Shown piece by piece: positions 46,723 through 59,265 of a DNA stretch of 64,000 nucleotides. The stretch comes from Paramacrobiotus metropolitanus (Eukaryota > Tardigrada > Eutardigrada > Parachela > Macrobiotidae). Under the pieces are notes generated by a model. That model was not told the DNA's origin. It worked only from the letters and a program-made list of their open reading frames with translations, and made no database searches. The translations under genes and the position numbers were made by a program. The stretch spans positions 3,097,912-3,161,911 of the forward strand of contig NW_026570226.1 in assembly GCF_019649055.1 (NCBI RefSeq), given 5' to 3'. The stretch's first letter is position 1. Each line of letters begins with the position of its first letter.

Positions 46723-47337
46723 TCATTACATTACTAGTTTACATTACACTTCCCGTCTGTTTGCATTACTGGAATACGTATAGTTTCCGTTATTACTTTG
46801 CTTGCATTACTAGTCAGCCGTAAACACTACTACAAATGAGTCCAAGTGGAATTCTCACAGCAACAGGTAAAAGAACTCGAAAAATAAATCAAATACGATG
46901 GCGTACTGTCATGTACACATAATCTGCGCGCAAAATTTGCATGGAATTCCAACAGTTTTTTTGAGCCCATGAATTTTCTTAACAAAAATTAATGTTCTGT
47001 GCTTTCTGGCGACACAAAATTTTTCGATAAGAGTTTAATTGCTTTAGTTTTTTTGCATTGTACATTTGTTTGCTGGAAGCGAAGCGACCAACGCGATGGC
47101 AGGAAGAGTTACGCAGGTTCACGAGGTTCACGAGGTTCACGAGAGTGCTGCTGCAATCGCTTGCCGACTTCCTTCCTAGAGCGGATGCCGACTGTCCCTA
47201 TGGCCCGAGTGTTTCGAAGGCTAACGGCGCGAAAATGTAACTGCCGTCAAGGTGCGGATACAGACTGGTCCTCCTGTCTACGGTCTGGGCAGCGGCGGAT
47301 CCCGCGGCTGCCCAAGGGCTTGTTAAGCGACGGGGCG

Positions 47338-47835
47338 ACAGTGTCAACGCAAGCGACGTCCCAGGGTAAGCACATGCCAAGTTTCCAGCCAAACGTCTTT
47401 CATCCGTCCGGGCGACGATCAAACGTGTGGGAAGTACCGCGGGGTACAAGCTTCGCGGCGATACCGGCCGAAACCACGGATCGGCACACACTGCTGTTCA
47501 ATCCACCATGGCGGGCGTGCCTGCCGGCGGAGAAAGCGCATGACAGTTGTGACGACATCGTCACTAATCGTACCGTAAAGGCATTAGTCAGCGGAAGTGC
47601 GCGTGCAGGTATGCGCTGCACATTCCAGCGCGGTCATGTTACATCATGGTGACGGCATATTACATCATCATGCCGTCATGTGCCCCGCCAATGGATCCTC
47701 GCCACACCACCCCTACCCATGGCAGCCGAGCCCATCCTGACCAGGACCATATATAAGGCGCCCCTCCACACCATACCAGTTAGTAGTCTACCAGCAGACT
47801 ATCAGTCCATTGCAAGCCTTCCCTGGCATAGCTAG
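47338..47835 (+). promoter_or_regulatory. TATA-containing, LTR-like segment
   Basis: A hairpin with 9-bp arms TGACGGCAT/ATGCCGTCA (47,650-47,678) is followed by TATATAAGG near 47,750, then by a sequence shared with copy B (CAGCAGACTATCAGTCC). Copy B lacks about 450 bp including the TATA box. It may be a retroelement LTR piece or the promoter of a downstream gene. Confidence 0.35.
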
Positions 47836-47839
47836 CTTA

Positions 47840-48652
47840 GCATTAATTAACGATTTTTTTAACTTGCGCTTCCAGCATTATTTCGTGATCAGCCACCATA
47901 ATTGGAAAATTAAATGGATCATAAAACCTAAACAATACTTTTATGTTTGGTACTAACTTGAGCAGTTAAAAAGTGTTTTACGTTTTGCCTTGATACGGTG
48001 CAGCGGGGATTTTTATTATGCTGCAAGATATTTCGTATAAATTTGTTGCTACTGGGTAGTGATGCCGCAGACCGGCATAATTATGAAATCTTGCTTAATA
48101 TGTATATCCGTACAATACATACCTACACATTTTATTTCGATGGAAATGCTGTTTTATACAACTTTGCTAGCAGGGAAATTACTAAATAAAAGTTTCCTGA
48201 CATCAATCAAATGCCTGTAATGATAGCACGTCGTGGAAGCTGGCAATTCGCTGTTTTAGTTCTGTAACTGACTATTATAAATTACACACAAGTAATCGCA
48301 CCGGCTCGTAGCAGCCGGCAAACCGGTAATGCTGCTGACAAATCATATGTTTTTTCGCAGAGAAATTTTTGCCGACTGCATTAAGTGCAGAAATATGCAT
48401 GCAGTGTATACAGCGAATACATACAGAGCAAGCAGAATACACGGAAAGAATAGCGAATATTTCTCCGACAATGCTCCGTTTATAAGCCATGAGTTTTGCT
48501 GTGAAAACTGAGATAAATAATTTTAACGCAGACTGCGTACAAACAGCGTTACTGTACCTGCTGGTGAATTACTTCGCACGCGGGACGTGGTCGTCTCACA
48601 AGCAGTTCCGGTTCAGTTTATTCTTCAGACGGTTGTCTTTTTCTTCGGTTCA
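47840..48652. other. spacer upstream of the membrane-protein exon
   Basis: No gene seen. This is unique sequence after the end of the duplicated cassette at about 47,840. Confidence 0.4.
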
Positions 48653-48982
48653 ATGAGTATCAGTGCGGTGCAGTCGGCGGGAGAGGGCTGGACGGCCGTC
48701 AACGGCACGGAATATGCCGGTCCCTGGGTTTATGTTGTGCAGTTGGTGAAAGGTATAGACACGCAGGGATTCTTAGCCTTTGTGTTGGGCATGGTGACCG
48801 GTTGCGAGGTCGTGCTGTTGGGCCTGCTGGCCTACATGGCCTGGCATCTCCACACGCACCACCAGCTCCTCCAGCAGGCGCAGAACCGACTGGTCAAACT
48901 GGAAGCCGCGGTGCAGTGGCTGCTGTCGGCGGACGGCCGCGCCGGCTCAATGCAGGATCAAACAGCGCTGCTGCTCGCCAAG
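48653..48982 (+). CDS. first coding exon of a small membrane protein (partial gene model)
   Basis: 110 codons from ATG 48,653 (MSISAVQSAGEGW; open upstream frame with further in-frame codons but weaker context) to a good splice donor AAG/GTAATG, phase 0. One strong membrane helix is visible (GFLAFVLGMVTGCEVVLLGL, extending to AYMAW), preceded by NGTEY, a likely glycosylation site outside. It is followed by a helical coiled-coil-like segment, HQLLQQAQNRLVKLEAAVQW. I do not recognise the family. No matching phase-0 acceptor and coding exon is obvious in the next 3.5 kb; the Ig gene downstream needs phase 1 and has its own first exon. The exon is GC-richer than its surroundings, as expected for coding DNA. 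Confidence 0.6.
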
Positions 48983-48989
48983 GTAATGT

Positions 48990-51730
48990 TGCCCGCTATT
49001 TTACGAATTCATGCATTCTGCATAATTCACTCATTTTATTGAATAATTCTTTGGTCTCCTCCTGTAAAGAGCTTATTGCTAGCTTGATATTAGCCCTCCA
49101 ACGCTCACTACCAGAACGGGTGGGAGTTTCTTCGTGAAAACCGGGATTTCCCGATGAAAAAATTCAATTAAGAAAGGGAATTTTTTGTTTGCTTGTACTG
49201 ACCATAGGTCACCGGCGGTGACATGGGTGTTTAGCAACACCATTGGGCGCAGACGGTCCTAGTCATGAAAACGTTTAAATATATAATAATTCGGCGAGCA
49301 AGACCTGACCGAAACAAAAACTTTTATCGTGTAGTCCATAAAGAGGGCTTCAAAACAAGGGTGTTGCACTGGTCAGTAAACTGACCATTGGTCAGCAAAA
49401 CTGGAAAATAAAAGAAACGGTTTTTGCACCATGTATAGTAATTGGTGGATAACTGGACACAACAAATACAGCGATTATCAACAATCCAACTATCAAAATA
49501 GCATTACTTTTCGTACAAGACATCGCGTAACAGTCCTTATGCCACGCCGAGCTGCTTTTACACTGCTGCATGGAACATCATTGCACTTTTATGGAGTAGC
49601 CGCAGCGTTTAAATCAGAAATCAGCGATAACGGTCCAGTAGCGCGTATGGTAGTGATGTGCTGAAGTTCACATCACCAGTTCTGGAGGCAGCATCCGCCA
49701 TCAGGAACTCAGCGTCGGCCGAATGTTATTAATACACCTGGCGCAAAGGTCACTACTCACTACCGGACATGTGCTTACTGGAGTTGTTATCATCCACGGC
49801 TGCAGGAGACCGAGGCATTTTTTTCCTGCACACCTACACTCCGACTCATGTAAACTGCAAAAGATCGCACGAGGCGCAAGACTGCAGGGTTGTCATGCTA
49901 ATTATAGTGATAATGCACTATTGCAGATTGCGAAACAAGGTTACTACGCTCGGTTACCTTAAAGGTTTGGTTGTCCAGAAACGGCCATCGATTCGTTCGT
50001 TTGAAGGCTATAGCCGACCGCCCAGGGTGCCGCTCAACTAAATTGTTTTTGGAAGAGTTCCGGCAAGCAGAATCACGTGGAGCATATTAGAAGTCCGAAC
50101 CAACAAGACCTTATCCGATTTACATAATTATAAAAGTGTCGCAATTGCGCCCGCCCGTACTTCAGGACCATACATGCCCAATGGTGTCTGCACGCAACAC
50201 AAGTTTTCGATGGACTGTGGCCATCCACTGTTTAACTTTTAGATCCGACGCTTGTTATTTTCTTACAAAGCATTACTGATAGTACATTACTGAATTATCT
50301 CAGATTAATTGACTCAGCGACTAATTAGTTAATTAGCAGGACCTTCGGGAGATCAGAAAGTTCGAAATTGACGACTTTCGCGACCTCGTGGTTCTTGAGG
50401 GACTTCAGAATCCAGTTTGGTTTGTTTTTTTATTGCTGCTGTAAGGGTTTGTAACGCTAATTACGCTATCAGATATCGCTTAATTGCTGTTGTTCATTAA
50501 GAAAAACGATTTGAAGACCCTGTTGCGCCCCAACACCAATGGGCGTCAGTGGGTTAGAACGATGCTCTTAAAGCATCTCAGCTCGTATTGCTTAGTCAGC
50601 GCTTTGAGGAATTAAGCTTGCGACTGTTCAGGACAGAAAAGGATGTGAGGTCACGAATCAGCGATGATTACAAATTTACAATTACCAGAACTGAGAAACA
50701 CCATTTCACTGTGTGACCAGATCACAGCCTTAATTTATTAGACAGATTTACGTCGCATTTACGTCACATTTACATCAGACACATTTACGTCGCGTACAAA
50801 CGGAAGAAGAACGAAAACTTAAGTCAGGTGTAGAATTAAATAGCAAGGGCAGGTTCCGAATTCCGATAAATGTGTTTAGTGACGCACATGGTGAGCCGGT
50901 CAGAACATTTAGTCCCACATGGTGAACCGCTTCGACAACATTCATTCGCTTTATTATCTCTCATAATTATATGTACTGTACGTAAAGCAAGCGGTTATAA
51001 CACATACTGCGGTATCTATTGGGCAGAGTGATGGGCTGCTTATGGTGACCTTTCAGAAAATCCTCAAGGAACAAGTAGCGCTATCTTTTAATTAAGTGCA
51101 ATACGCATGTATGCGAGCTTCGCCCAATTTTTGTAAAGCCACTTTTTGAAAACTGAACCGTGCCGTTTGACATCGAAGTAATATATAAAGAACGCCCATT
51201 AATGGGCTCTTTCTGTATCAAATTCGACGTACGTTTCCTTCGAGTTTTTCGGTGTAATGTGACCATAGTGCATTGCCTAATTTTATAAAAAAATTCATTA
51301 GCTGCGCGGTTAGCTCGACATCCGGTGGCGGACGAAGGAAGACACCCAAAGTTTAGCTTTTACGCGTTATGCCAATGTACCGATACAGTGCCAACCAAAA
51401 AATCACTTTCGGGCAGCTGCGGTACATTACACTGCGGGTGGATAATTTCTCGCATAAAGGTGCCAGTACATCTCAAGCCGCGATGTTGTCTCTTAATAAG
51501 CAGCCACTACACTACAATGATCGCAATTGTTTAATTGTATTTTGCGATTAACTAATTATTCGTCAGGTCTACGCGTGTGAGTGCCTACTACTCACGCGCG
51601 TAATGCTTTATCTGCGCGCATGAGCTCCTGTGCGTAGTACGGCCGTTTTACTACGGGCAAGACCTCGCGCCCGTACAGAATCATTTGAAAACTCTCGCGC
51701 GTAGTTAATGCCCGGCCGCGGAAAAAAAAT
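48990..51730. other. non-coding stretch
   Basis: Only short, random-looking ORFs. I see no RNA gene or mobile element that I can support. GCGCG-containing inverted repeats near 51,570-51,710 lead into the palindromes at 51,733-51,794. Confidence 0.4.
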
Positions 51731-51732
51731 TT

Positions 51733-51794
51733 AATTTACTTATAAGTAAATTCATTCATTCGTTTTATTACTAATTAGTAATAAAACGAATGAA
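51733..51794. repeat. two adjacent perfect palindromes (20 and 40 bp)
   Basis: 51,733-51,752 reads the same on both strands, as does 51,755-51,794 (centre ACTAATTAGT). They are two base pairs apart. Confidence 0.9.
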
Positions 51795-51906
51795 AATTTT
51801 GGTTTAACAGGCGTGCGCTGAAATGCCGGAAACTATCACGCACAAAGCAGCTAAACCAAAATAACTGATTGTTGTTCCTTCGTCCAGAATACTTTCATCG
51901 CGGCTC

Positions 51907-51979
51907 GCAGCGGCAAAGTAGTCGAGGGGACATGATTCCGCTTCGGGTTCAGAAGGTCCCAAGTGCGATTCCCGGCTGC
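51907..51979 (+). tRNA. tRNA-Pro(CGG)-like sequence, probably a pseudogene or SINE head
   Basis: 73 nt. The 5' GCAGCGG pairs with 3' CGGCTGC (six of seven positions). The stretch GGGGACATGATTCCGCTTCGG followed by GTTCAGAAGGTCCC closely follows eukaryotic tRNA-Pro, with CGG in the anticodon position. A-box-like GGCAAAGTAGTCGAGG and B-box-like GTGCGATTCCC are present, and TTTTTT (51,984-51,989) follows as a Pol III terminator. Two A-C mismatches in the T stem and at least one in the anticodon stem suggest decay. Confidence 0.5.
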
Positions 51980-52676
51980 CCCGTTTTTTGCCTTTTTCTT
52001 ACTATATGATTCATCGCTGCTTTTCTGTTTTCTTTTCAATTTTGTTGCCACAACCGCCGAGTTCATAGTTACTGAAGTGTATTACTGTAAGATTATTTGT
52101 GGGACAGATCAAAATGACTGCAACGCCCTCTGCGTATGCCAGCACAGACTGAAAATCAATAATACTAATTACGCGTACTAGCTGCAGTATTTAGTATTAC
52201 ATTCCGCATAGGGAACGGCTAGGGCACAGGGCCGATGCCTTTAGTGCCCTTCGCCCACAGCAGTTTCATCATGCCGGTAAAATGCAGCGCTTAATGGAAT
52301 TCCCAGTTCGTGTATTTTTTATTGCCAGTTTTACCGTCGGCAGGCGAACCATGTTCCGCTGGCTGTAGCTGGCAGATATGGGTATGCTTGTACCGGGTCG
52401 TCGCAGCCGCTGCTTGCCGCCCGGCATCGCACACGTTACGCAGCCGATCGAACAGTGCGTGTTATTTCCGGTAAAGCGGGGTCTAATCTTTTGTACTACA
52501 TAAACTGGCTCGACAAACCAGCTTAGCATATCATATGAATGTACAGCGTGTTCATGCGCAGAAATATTTTAATAAAAATCACGCCAGTCCGTTCCGTATC
52601 TGCAATCTGTTTGCGGTTGCAGAAGTAGAATTTATTAAGTAGGAAATAATTATTCCCGTTATTATCTGAATCGAAA

Positions 52677-55600
52677 ATGACATCTGTTTGCGTGTGCTTC
52701 TTGGTGCTCCTCACATTCCTACACATGGCGGCGGGATGTCCGCCATCCCGTCCCAGCCGTAAGTGCTCCGTGCCCGAATGAAAATTAATTTTAATTTTGG
52801 TATTTTATTGTAAGAGCAGTAGAACTTAAAACAGCCACCCACTTCGTTTACTTCTTTTCTGGCAAATAAGTGCAAACCGGATTTATTTAAATTATGGTCG
52901 TATCGGGCTCTTATAAAGCCAGCGTATGGTGATAGAAATTTACATTGATAGAAATTTTGTCGTCGTATTAGTATGAACAGCGTTGACAACCGGAAGCGGT
53001 GGTTCACTAAAATTAGCTTCCAATGTTCAAATCTATTTACGAAATTATAGAATTATTTTAGAAATAATCTTTAAAAGCCGAACGTAATTTCTGTATTACA
53101 GCGAATTTTTCTATACATCTATTTTTCTATACTTCTACATCTAGTTCTGAAATTTTTTATCAAGTATACTGTGATTTTAGCCTGTACGGTTAATACCGGA
53201 CAACGCCTGCGTAAACAACATCTGAATAAAAATCCGTTCCAACAACAATGATAAAGAATCCGAATTATTTCTATTAATTTTTAGATTTCGAATGTGGCTC
53301 CGTTTTCTTTTTTTAATTTCCAAATAAATTTAGTAAATAGTAAGTTAGTAACTGAATTTCAAATTTTTTTTATTTTTGTAATAAAATTCCGAATTTTTAG
53401 AGAACCTGCGAATTTCCAAATTTATTTCGGAAAAAAACCTATTTATAAAACAGCTTTTACTCTGTATTTCTTGATTTCTTCAAATAAAATAAATTTTAAA
53501 TTCCTAAATTTTTGTATATAATTTTGATGTTTAATCTAAACCAGACATCCAAAATAATTTCTCAACTAATTTTTAAATTATTCTCATTTTAAACTTTGAC
53601 TTCCAGTTCCTTTTCAAATTATCATCTAAGGAACGTTCGAAGCAAAATTTTGAATCTCCGATTAATTTTGTCAATAAATGACCAATTCTCTCGAAGACTT
53701 TCTAAATTTTTTGCCAGTTTCTCGGTTAATTTTGAAATTTAGTTCTGAGCTTTCGAACATATCTGTAATTTTTAATTTAATCGATTTTGCAATTTTTTTT
53801 TCAGATCATTCGTGAAATCTAATTTTCGAGCACGTCATTATTTATTATTTAAATTTTTAACTGGAATCTTTATTTCTCCGATGTGCTCCAAATTATCTAC
53901 AGAATTCCAATATAAATTCAAAATGTTTTAAAAAATTACATATCAAATTATCGTGTGTTGAAAACAACCGCAGATTATCTCCCGAAGTTATCTTGTTCAT
54001 AATATTATTTAAAAATTCCCCAAAAAAATAAAAAATTTGAAATACTTTGTTATTTAATTACCCAATAAATTCAATATTAAATATTTTGTTATTTAGTTAT
54101 TTGTTATTTAATTCCCAATAAATTCGGGAAAACCTTTTTAATTGTCGATAACGTTTTCACGACAAGAAAAGTGCACCGCTACAGGGTATCACTAAAAGAC
54201 CGAAGTCAAGCTAGACAATAAATTATGCGATCACTTCATACGTGTGTTTGTACAAATTTTGCAGTGCGGATACTCGAAGTTAATGTTTTTTTTTTCAGAA
54301 CAGCTGGAATTTATATCGCTTAAGTCTTAAGCTAGGGAAACTGATACTGATATTAGTTTTTTAATTTAAAATGTAATTTGAAAGTTTATTTGAACTACAA
54401 AGTATATTTAAACTACAAAAAATATTTACAAAGTTTATTTCAACTACAAAGTCTATTTAAACTACCAAAAATATTTATAAAGTTTATTTGAACTACAAAA
54501 AATATTTACAAAGTTTATTTGAACTACAAAGTATCTACAAAGTACAAAGTATATATCTACATATATCTATCTATCTATATCTATATATATACAAAGTATC
54601 TATATATTTGAAATATATTTTGCAAGCCAAATAAAACTGGCGAAAAATTAATAGTAATCAAACAAATGTTTGAAAACGTTTTGCGTGACCGACATGTGAG
54701 CGACAAAAATCCTGCTCGGTTCTGTCGATTAGTTCCGTTTTTCAGATGAATTTTGAAATTATTAATTTCTATCGTCGCAGAACTCTTCACGCACTAATTA
54801 TCCAGTTTTAATGCGCGTAGCGCAATAATAGGAAAGATGTGGGAGTATAAAATCAACGCTGGTTCGCTTGTTAGTGGACGACATCCTGGATAAGGCAATA
54901 CTGGACAACCGCCAGGGGGAGCTGGCCAACAACTTGATCAACTTGCCGGAACTATCCCCGAAACCTGACATGCAGATGTACAGCCGGGTGACCCGTCCAC
55001 GGCTTGGGCAGCATGCTCATTTCAGTTGCCGCGTCCCCGCCAACAACAAGACGAACCCTGTGTATTGGCTGCACCAGGGCAAGATAGTTTTCAAAGCCAT
55101 GCCGACGTGGGGACGGCAGTCACAAACATCACAGGATGATACCGGGACACAAAAGTATTCCATGAGTTGGGGACACCAATCGGGCACCCTCCGGTTGACC
55201 ATCGAAAGGGTGTCGTTACGCTCCGGCGGCGCCGTCCTATGCGTCCGAGCCCCGTCTGACCCGGCCTACATCGGCCAGGCTCGCGTCCTGCAGCGATTCC
55301 TGCTGCTGCCGCTCATCACGCGGGCCTCCCAAGTCTTTGCGGCCACTGCCAGCGACCCATCCCGTGTGACCGTCACCGAAGGCGACAGTCTGACGGTAGC
55401 CTGCAGTGTGCGGCTGCCATTACCAAACATGATCTTCCATAATATCGACAACCACATCATGTGGCGCCACCAGGGTCACATTATTAAAGCCCCCACGGTG
55501 GAGCCGTACGGGGCATTAGGGTCCTACCACGGCGTACCGTCCAACCGTTTCAACCACTCCCTGACTAGCAACAGTCCCGGCCAACTATTTCGCTTCACGT

Positions 55601-55740
55601 ATTACAAACCGGCCGTCACGCGGAGCGATGCTGGACCGATCCAGTTTCTGTTCCGGCCGCACCAGGAGGTGGACGAATGGGTCTTCAAGTCGATTACGTT
55701 ATCGGTGCTGCCCAAGAGTAACACGCCGGAGAGCCATTAA
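52677..55740 (+). CDS. secreted two-Ig-domain protein 1
   Basis: Two exons, 52,677-52,758 (27 codons plus one base) and 54,875-55,740, joined in phase 1 (C+TG makes Leu), 315 aa. Exon 1 is a signal peptide, MTSVCVCFLVLLTFLHMAAG, ending CPPSRPS; the donor is C/GTAAGT. Exon 2 begins DDILDKAILDNRQGEL. Ig domain 1 has FSCRVP, YWLHQG and a closing LCVRA; domain 2 has VACSVRL and IMWRHQG, but the closing Cys is lost (DAGPIQFLFR, where the paralogue has DAGCVQCLFR). No membrane segment at the C-terminus. The paralogue at 59.4-63.5 kb has the same exon plan and CPP motif. Extracellular recognition is inferred from the Ig folds. The 2.1-kb intron is very AT-rich and holds a minisatellite. Confidence 0.82.
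52759..54874 (+). other. AT-rich intron of Ig gene 1
   Basis: About three-quarters A+T, with many TTAATTTT-like runs. It includes the minisatellite at 54,380-54,545 and a TATC microsatellite just after it. A minus-strand ORF at 52.7-53.0 kb looks random. Confidence 0.6.
54380..54545. repeat. minisatellite, unit about 49 bp
   Basis: Units starting AAAGTTTATTTGAACTACAA begin near 54,381, 54,430, 54,479 and 54,510, with internal deletions. TATATC microsatellite sequence follows to about 54,610. Confidence 0.8.
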
Positions 55741-55744
55741 CCTC

Positions 55745-56232
55745 GCCATGGCCACATAGTGAATCGTCGTCACATAGACTCACAGAGACACTCACAGACA
55801 TACGAACGTGCACGTGCTGCCTCAGCAACAGTCGGCGCTACGATCTCCCAGTCAGTACGTATATACAGTATACGGCGACTATACGCTGTTGGACTGCCGC
55901 TTTCCCGTTAAGTACAGTAAGCAGCTGTAGCCAGCGGACCGATTCATTCATTCTGTGCAACATTATTATTCGCCCATGACATTCCACGACGCAGCAACGA
56001 TTGCCGCAGCATACATCCAGCGCCAAGAAAACTCTGTGATGGAATTGGTTCAGTCAAAAATCCATGTACGGAATCATGCGCACTCGCACAGGCATTGGCT
56101 CGTCGGTCCGTAGTCTGCCTGTAACTCTGTATTGCATGCCTGTACACAATTTGTAGATGTCTAATTAGTGTATTATACGTTACTACGTTCGAACGGTTGC
56201 AGTGGTCCCTCTCTAATAGCCGTAACGTTAGC
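55745..56232. other. 3' flank of Ig gene 1
   Basis: No gene. Begins with a CACA/GACA-rich stretch (55,755-55,805). Confidence 0.4.
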
Positions 56233-56815
56233 TTAAGGGATTTGGCCCGGTAAATAGCACCAAATCTGTATACATCCACCGCAACTTTTGCTGTCGCGTA
56301 CTCCCAGACACTTTTTTGCATTGCTTTATGATATTTTGTAGCCAAAGGATTTTTGTATATAGGCTAAAAAACCGTTTATGCGCACAACATCCGGTTCGGA
56401 AGGTATTAGTGAAATAAAATTTCAAAAGTTTAAACGCGCAAAGGTGTACCAAAAGTTTTAATTTTTAACTTTTGAAATTTATTTTTAAATTTGAAAAAAA
56501 TGGTAGAAAGCTGGTTCGGTACCAAAGCGATCTTCATAGTAATGTGTGTTTTCGTACAAAATTAGAAGAGCATCGGTCCATAATGAGGCTTTTGGTACAC
56601 CTTCGCGCGTTCGTTTAAACTTTTAAAATTTTATTTCACTAATAACTTCCGAACCGGATGTTGCGCGCGCAAACGGATTTCACGACTACGTATATAAATC
56701 CTTTGGCTACAAAATGTCATAAAGCAATGCAAGAAAGTGTTTAGGAGTGCGCGACAGCGAAAGGTCCCGTGTGTGTACCCGAATTTGGTAGTATGTACCG
56801 GGCCAAATCCCTTAA
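56233..56815. mobile_element. foldback (MITE-like) element, long inverted repeat
   Basis: Arms 56,233-56,455 and 56,589-56,815 are imperfect reverse complements around a 133-bp AT-rich centre. Matching pieces: TTAAGGGATTTGGCCCGGTA with TACCGGGCCAAATCCCTTAA; TTTGTAGCCAAAGGAT with ATCCTTTGGCTACAAA; AAGGTGTACCAAAAG with CTTTTGGTACACCTT. It has no coding capacity. Confidence 0.85.
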
Positions 56816-56949
56816 TGTAGCAGATGTAAGCGTAAAGATCAGCCGGCAATTGTTCTGCACGCGTGTGTTCGCCGCATTTGGCGCCGACAATTCGCTGACC
56901 CCACTCCTCCTGAGTCCTGAGCGACCACTTGCTGGCGACTTTTCGCTGG

Positions 56950-57190
56950 CTTGACAAACAAAAGAAACCTAAGCAAGCTAAGAACCCTAAGAAACATGCC
57001 AGGAAGAACAAGAAGTTAAGAAAACTGAAAGCCGACGTATCAAACCGAAAATTAAAGCAAGTTGTCGGTCAACCGTCAAGAAAAGTGGGGTTCGGCCAAA
57101 CGTCGGTTAAAAATTTGTCGGAAAACCGAACTGTCGGTCAACAATTTGTCGGCCAGCGAATTGAAGGTCGGCCAATTGGCGTGCCACCTT
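56950..57190 (+). repeat. TGTCGGTCAAC-type interspersed repeat, copy 1
   Basis: A block of CTAAGAAACC-like units is followed by irregular TGTCGGTCAAC / TTCGGCCAA units and CCGAACTGTCGGTCAACAA. The same order, same orientation, occurs at 60,480-60,760. Confidence 0.65.
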
Positions 57191-57194
57191 GTAA

Positions 57195-59265
57195 TTCCCC
57201 GCAGTTTGGTTTCTTTTTGCTCCTTTTTCGATGTTTAGAGGTTGTTTTCCCCAGCGGTTGTCTGTTGTCTTTCAGTTACTATGAGAATAAGTGAGTCCCC
57301 TGTCGAAGCTGGTGTCGCACCGGAAACTGTCATCAGCCAAAGACCGCATGTAAACCGAATAGCTTACCCACTACGACGCTCGATTGTACCTTGCGATATC
57401 TTCCTCCAATTATTTTCCGCACAATGGTCATAAACATACACACCGACACGTAGATACCGTAACGCAAACATCAATCTCATCAAAATAAAAACTTAGTTTT
57501 CAATGCCACACTGTCGTTGCTTTAAGTACGAGTACTGTAATTATTTGCTGATCATAGTGGTAAATTGGTAATTAGTCCCTCCGTGGGCGCATGACCGTCG
57601 GAGCAGTGCAGGTGACGATATACGGCAATATAATCATAATTTGTGTTTATTGTGCAGCGTTGTCTCCTTTTAAGTTAAGACAGGAAACATCAGGAAAAAA
57701 AAATAAAAAGCTGGAGATCATGACACGAAATAAGAAATGCAAATTTAGCAGCGCTTGCAAGAGAAAAGGTCACAGCATTCACGGTATCAAGGTGCACGTT
57801 CAGCCTTACAATTAAGTTGAAACAGCAAGGAGTTACAGTGTATACAATTACAGTGCTGCAGTTACAGTTGTTGGTGTTACAGTTATAGCAAGGAGTTACA
57901 GTGTACACTGTACAGTAAGGACTTACAGGTATTATGATTAGAGTTATAGTATCTATTTATCTAAGCGAGTTATTTATCAAGTATTAATCTAGAAGAGGTA
58001 ACCTGAACACTGATGTTCTGTGGAAACTTATCATTATGCCGCACCCGGACAATGAGACATCTCGCCGGACCCAAATTCGGCGCCCGACTCTTCGCCGCGG
58101 AGACATCTTGCCGCGGGACATGCGGACGCTGGAAAATTTCGGTTTTGGGACATACAGTTTTGGGGTTTTTCCAGTTTACGCCATTTAGCCGCAAGACAAC
58201 TGCCGACCATCGGCCTTGGGACTTTCCAGTTCCAGCAGAAATTCGGCACAAAACAATTCGACGGGCTTGGTTAATAAATGTTTTCGAGGTCCTCTAGATT
58301 TTATTCTTAGTGCGCTTCAGGTTCTCGGGTTTCTAAGGTTGCCTAGGTTTCATGTTTTCCTGTGCCTTTTTGATTTTGTTTTCTCATTTTCCTTCTGTTA
58401 TATCACGTTTTTTTGGGCATTCTCATGTTTTCTTATGTTTCGCACGCTTTCTTACGCTTTCTTATGCGTTCTTATGTTTCCTTAGATTTCTTATGCTTTC
58501 TTACGCTCTCTTATTTTCAATAGTTTTCTTGCGTCTTGTGCTTTCTTAGGTCGTTTTCTTGAAACAAAATTAATGTTTAAAATTTTAAATACGAAATCAG
58601 TGCGTAAGGTTTTTTCAGTGCGTAAAGTGACCCGCAGGCGGCGCCATATTCATGTGAGAGCGGTATCGTTGCGTTGCTTCGGTTCCGAGATTTGCGCCGT
58701 ATTCTGCGATTCACCATAGTTAACCTGGATCGGTAAACGTAAGTGAATGGGGTCAACGTAGAATTACTGCGAGCAGAATCAAACTACAGTAAAGTAAGCA
58801 ACGTAAAGTAAGCACTAATAATCGGATGGTCTTCATTACTTTTACGTCGCGACATAACGTCAAATCACTACGGCCGGCATTAGCACTAATAATCGTAATG
58901 CAACAGCCAACCTACTGCGCGCATTCTGCGCGGTGGGACAGCTGGTGTTAATTACCTACTGAATGTCATGTTTCGGTGCTCGTACTACAGTAGTATAGGT
59001 TCAGAGTCTTCAGACCCTGTTCTGCTCGCAGCGTCAAATGCTGGTCCCCGAATCATTTGGCAAGACGCGCTCTGATGCCAAGCTTCTTTATGGTTAACCG
59101 TTTCTATAATTGAATACTGAAATTGTTGTGTAATAAGAGGAAGCGACATTACGATTAGACGAATAATAACTAGGAAAGTGCACTCGCTTCTGGTGGGCAC
59201 TGCATAACCGAGGCGTAGCGGGAATGCGAATGCATCATGAATTTATTAGTTACCTCCTAGTGCCA
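57195..59265. other. non-coding stretch between the two Ig genes
   Basis: No gene I can support. It includes GTTACAGT-rich repeats (57,820-57,910), a GC-richer block of degenerate GGACAT units (58,030-58,260) and a pyrimidine block of TTTCTTAYGC units (58,330-58,530). Confidence 0.45.
58330..58530. repeat. degenerate TTTCTTATGC-type pyrimidine repeat
   Basis: Units of about 10 bp (TTTCTTATGC, TTTCTTACGC). Its reverse complement resembles the AGAAAACAT repeats in intron 4 of secreted copies B and C. Confidence 0.65.

Noticed and set aside
52711-53007. 98-codon minus-strand ORF overlapping Ig exon 1
   Set aside because: It runs antisense across a signal-peptide exon and into AT-rich intron, without recognisable features.
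54541-54610. TATC and ATTC short tandem runs considered as a CRISPR-like or regulatory array
   Set aside because: They are plain microsatellites; no repeat-spacer structure exists anywhere in the window.
48653-55740. Membrane-protein exon as first exon of Ig gene 1
   Set aside because: Its donor is phase 0, while the Ig exon needs phase 1; a fitting signal-peptide exon exists at 52,677-52,758.
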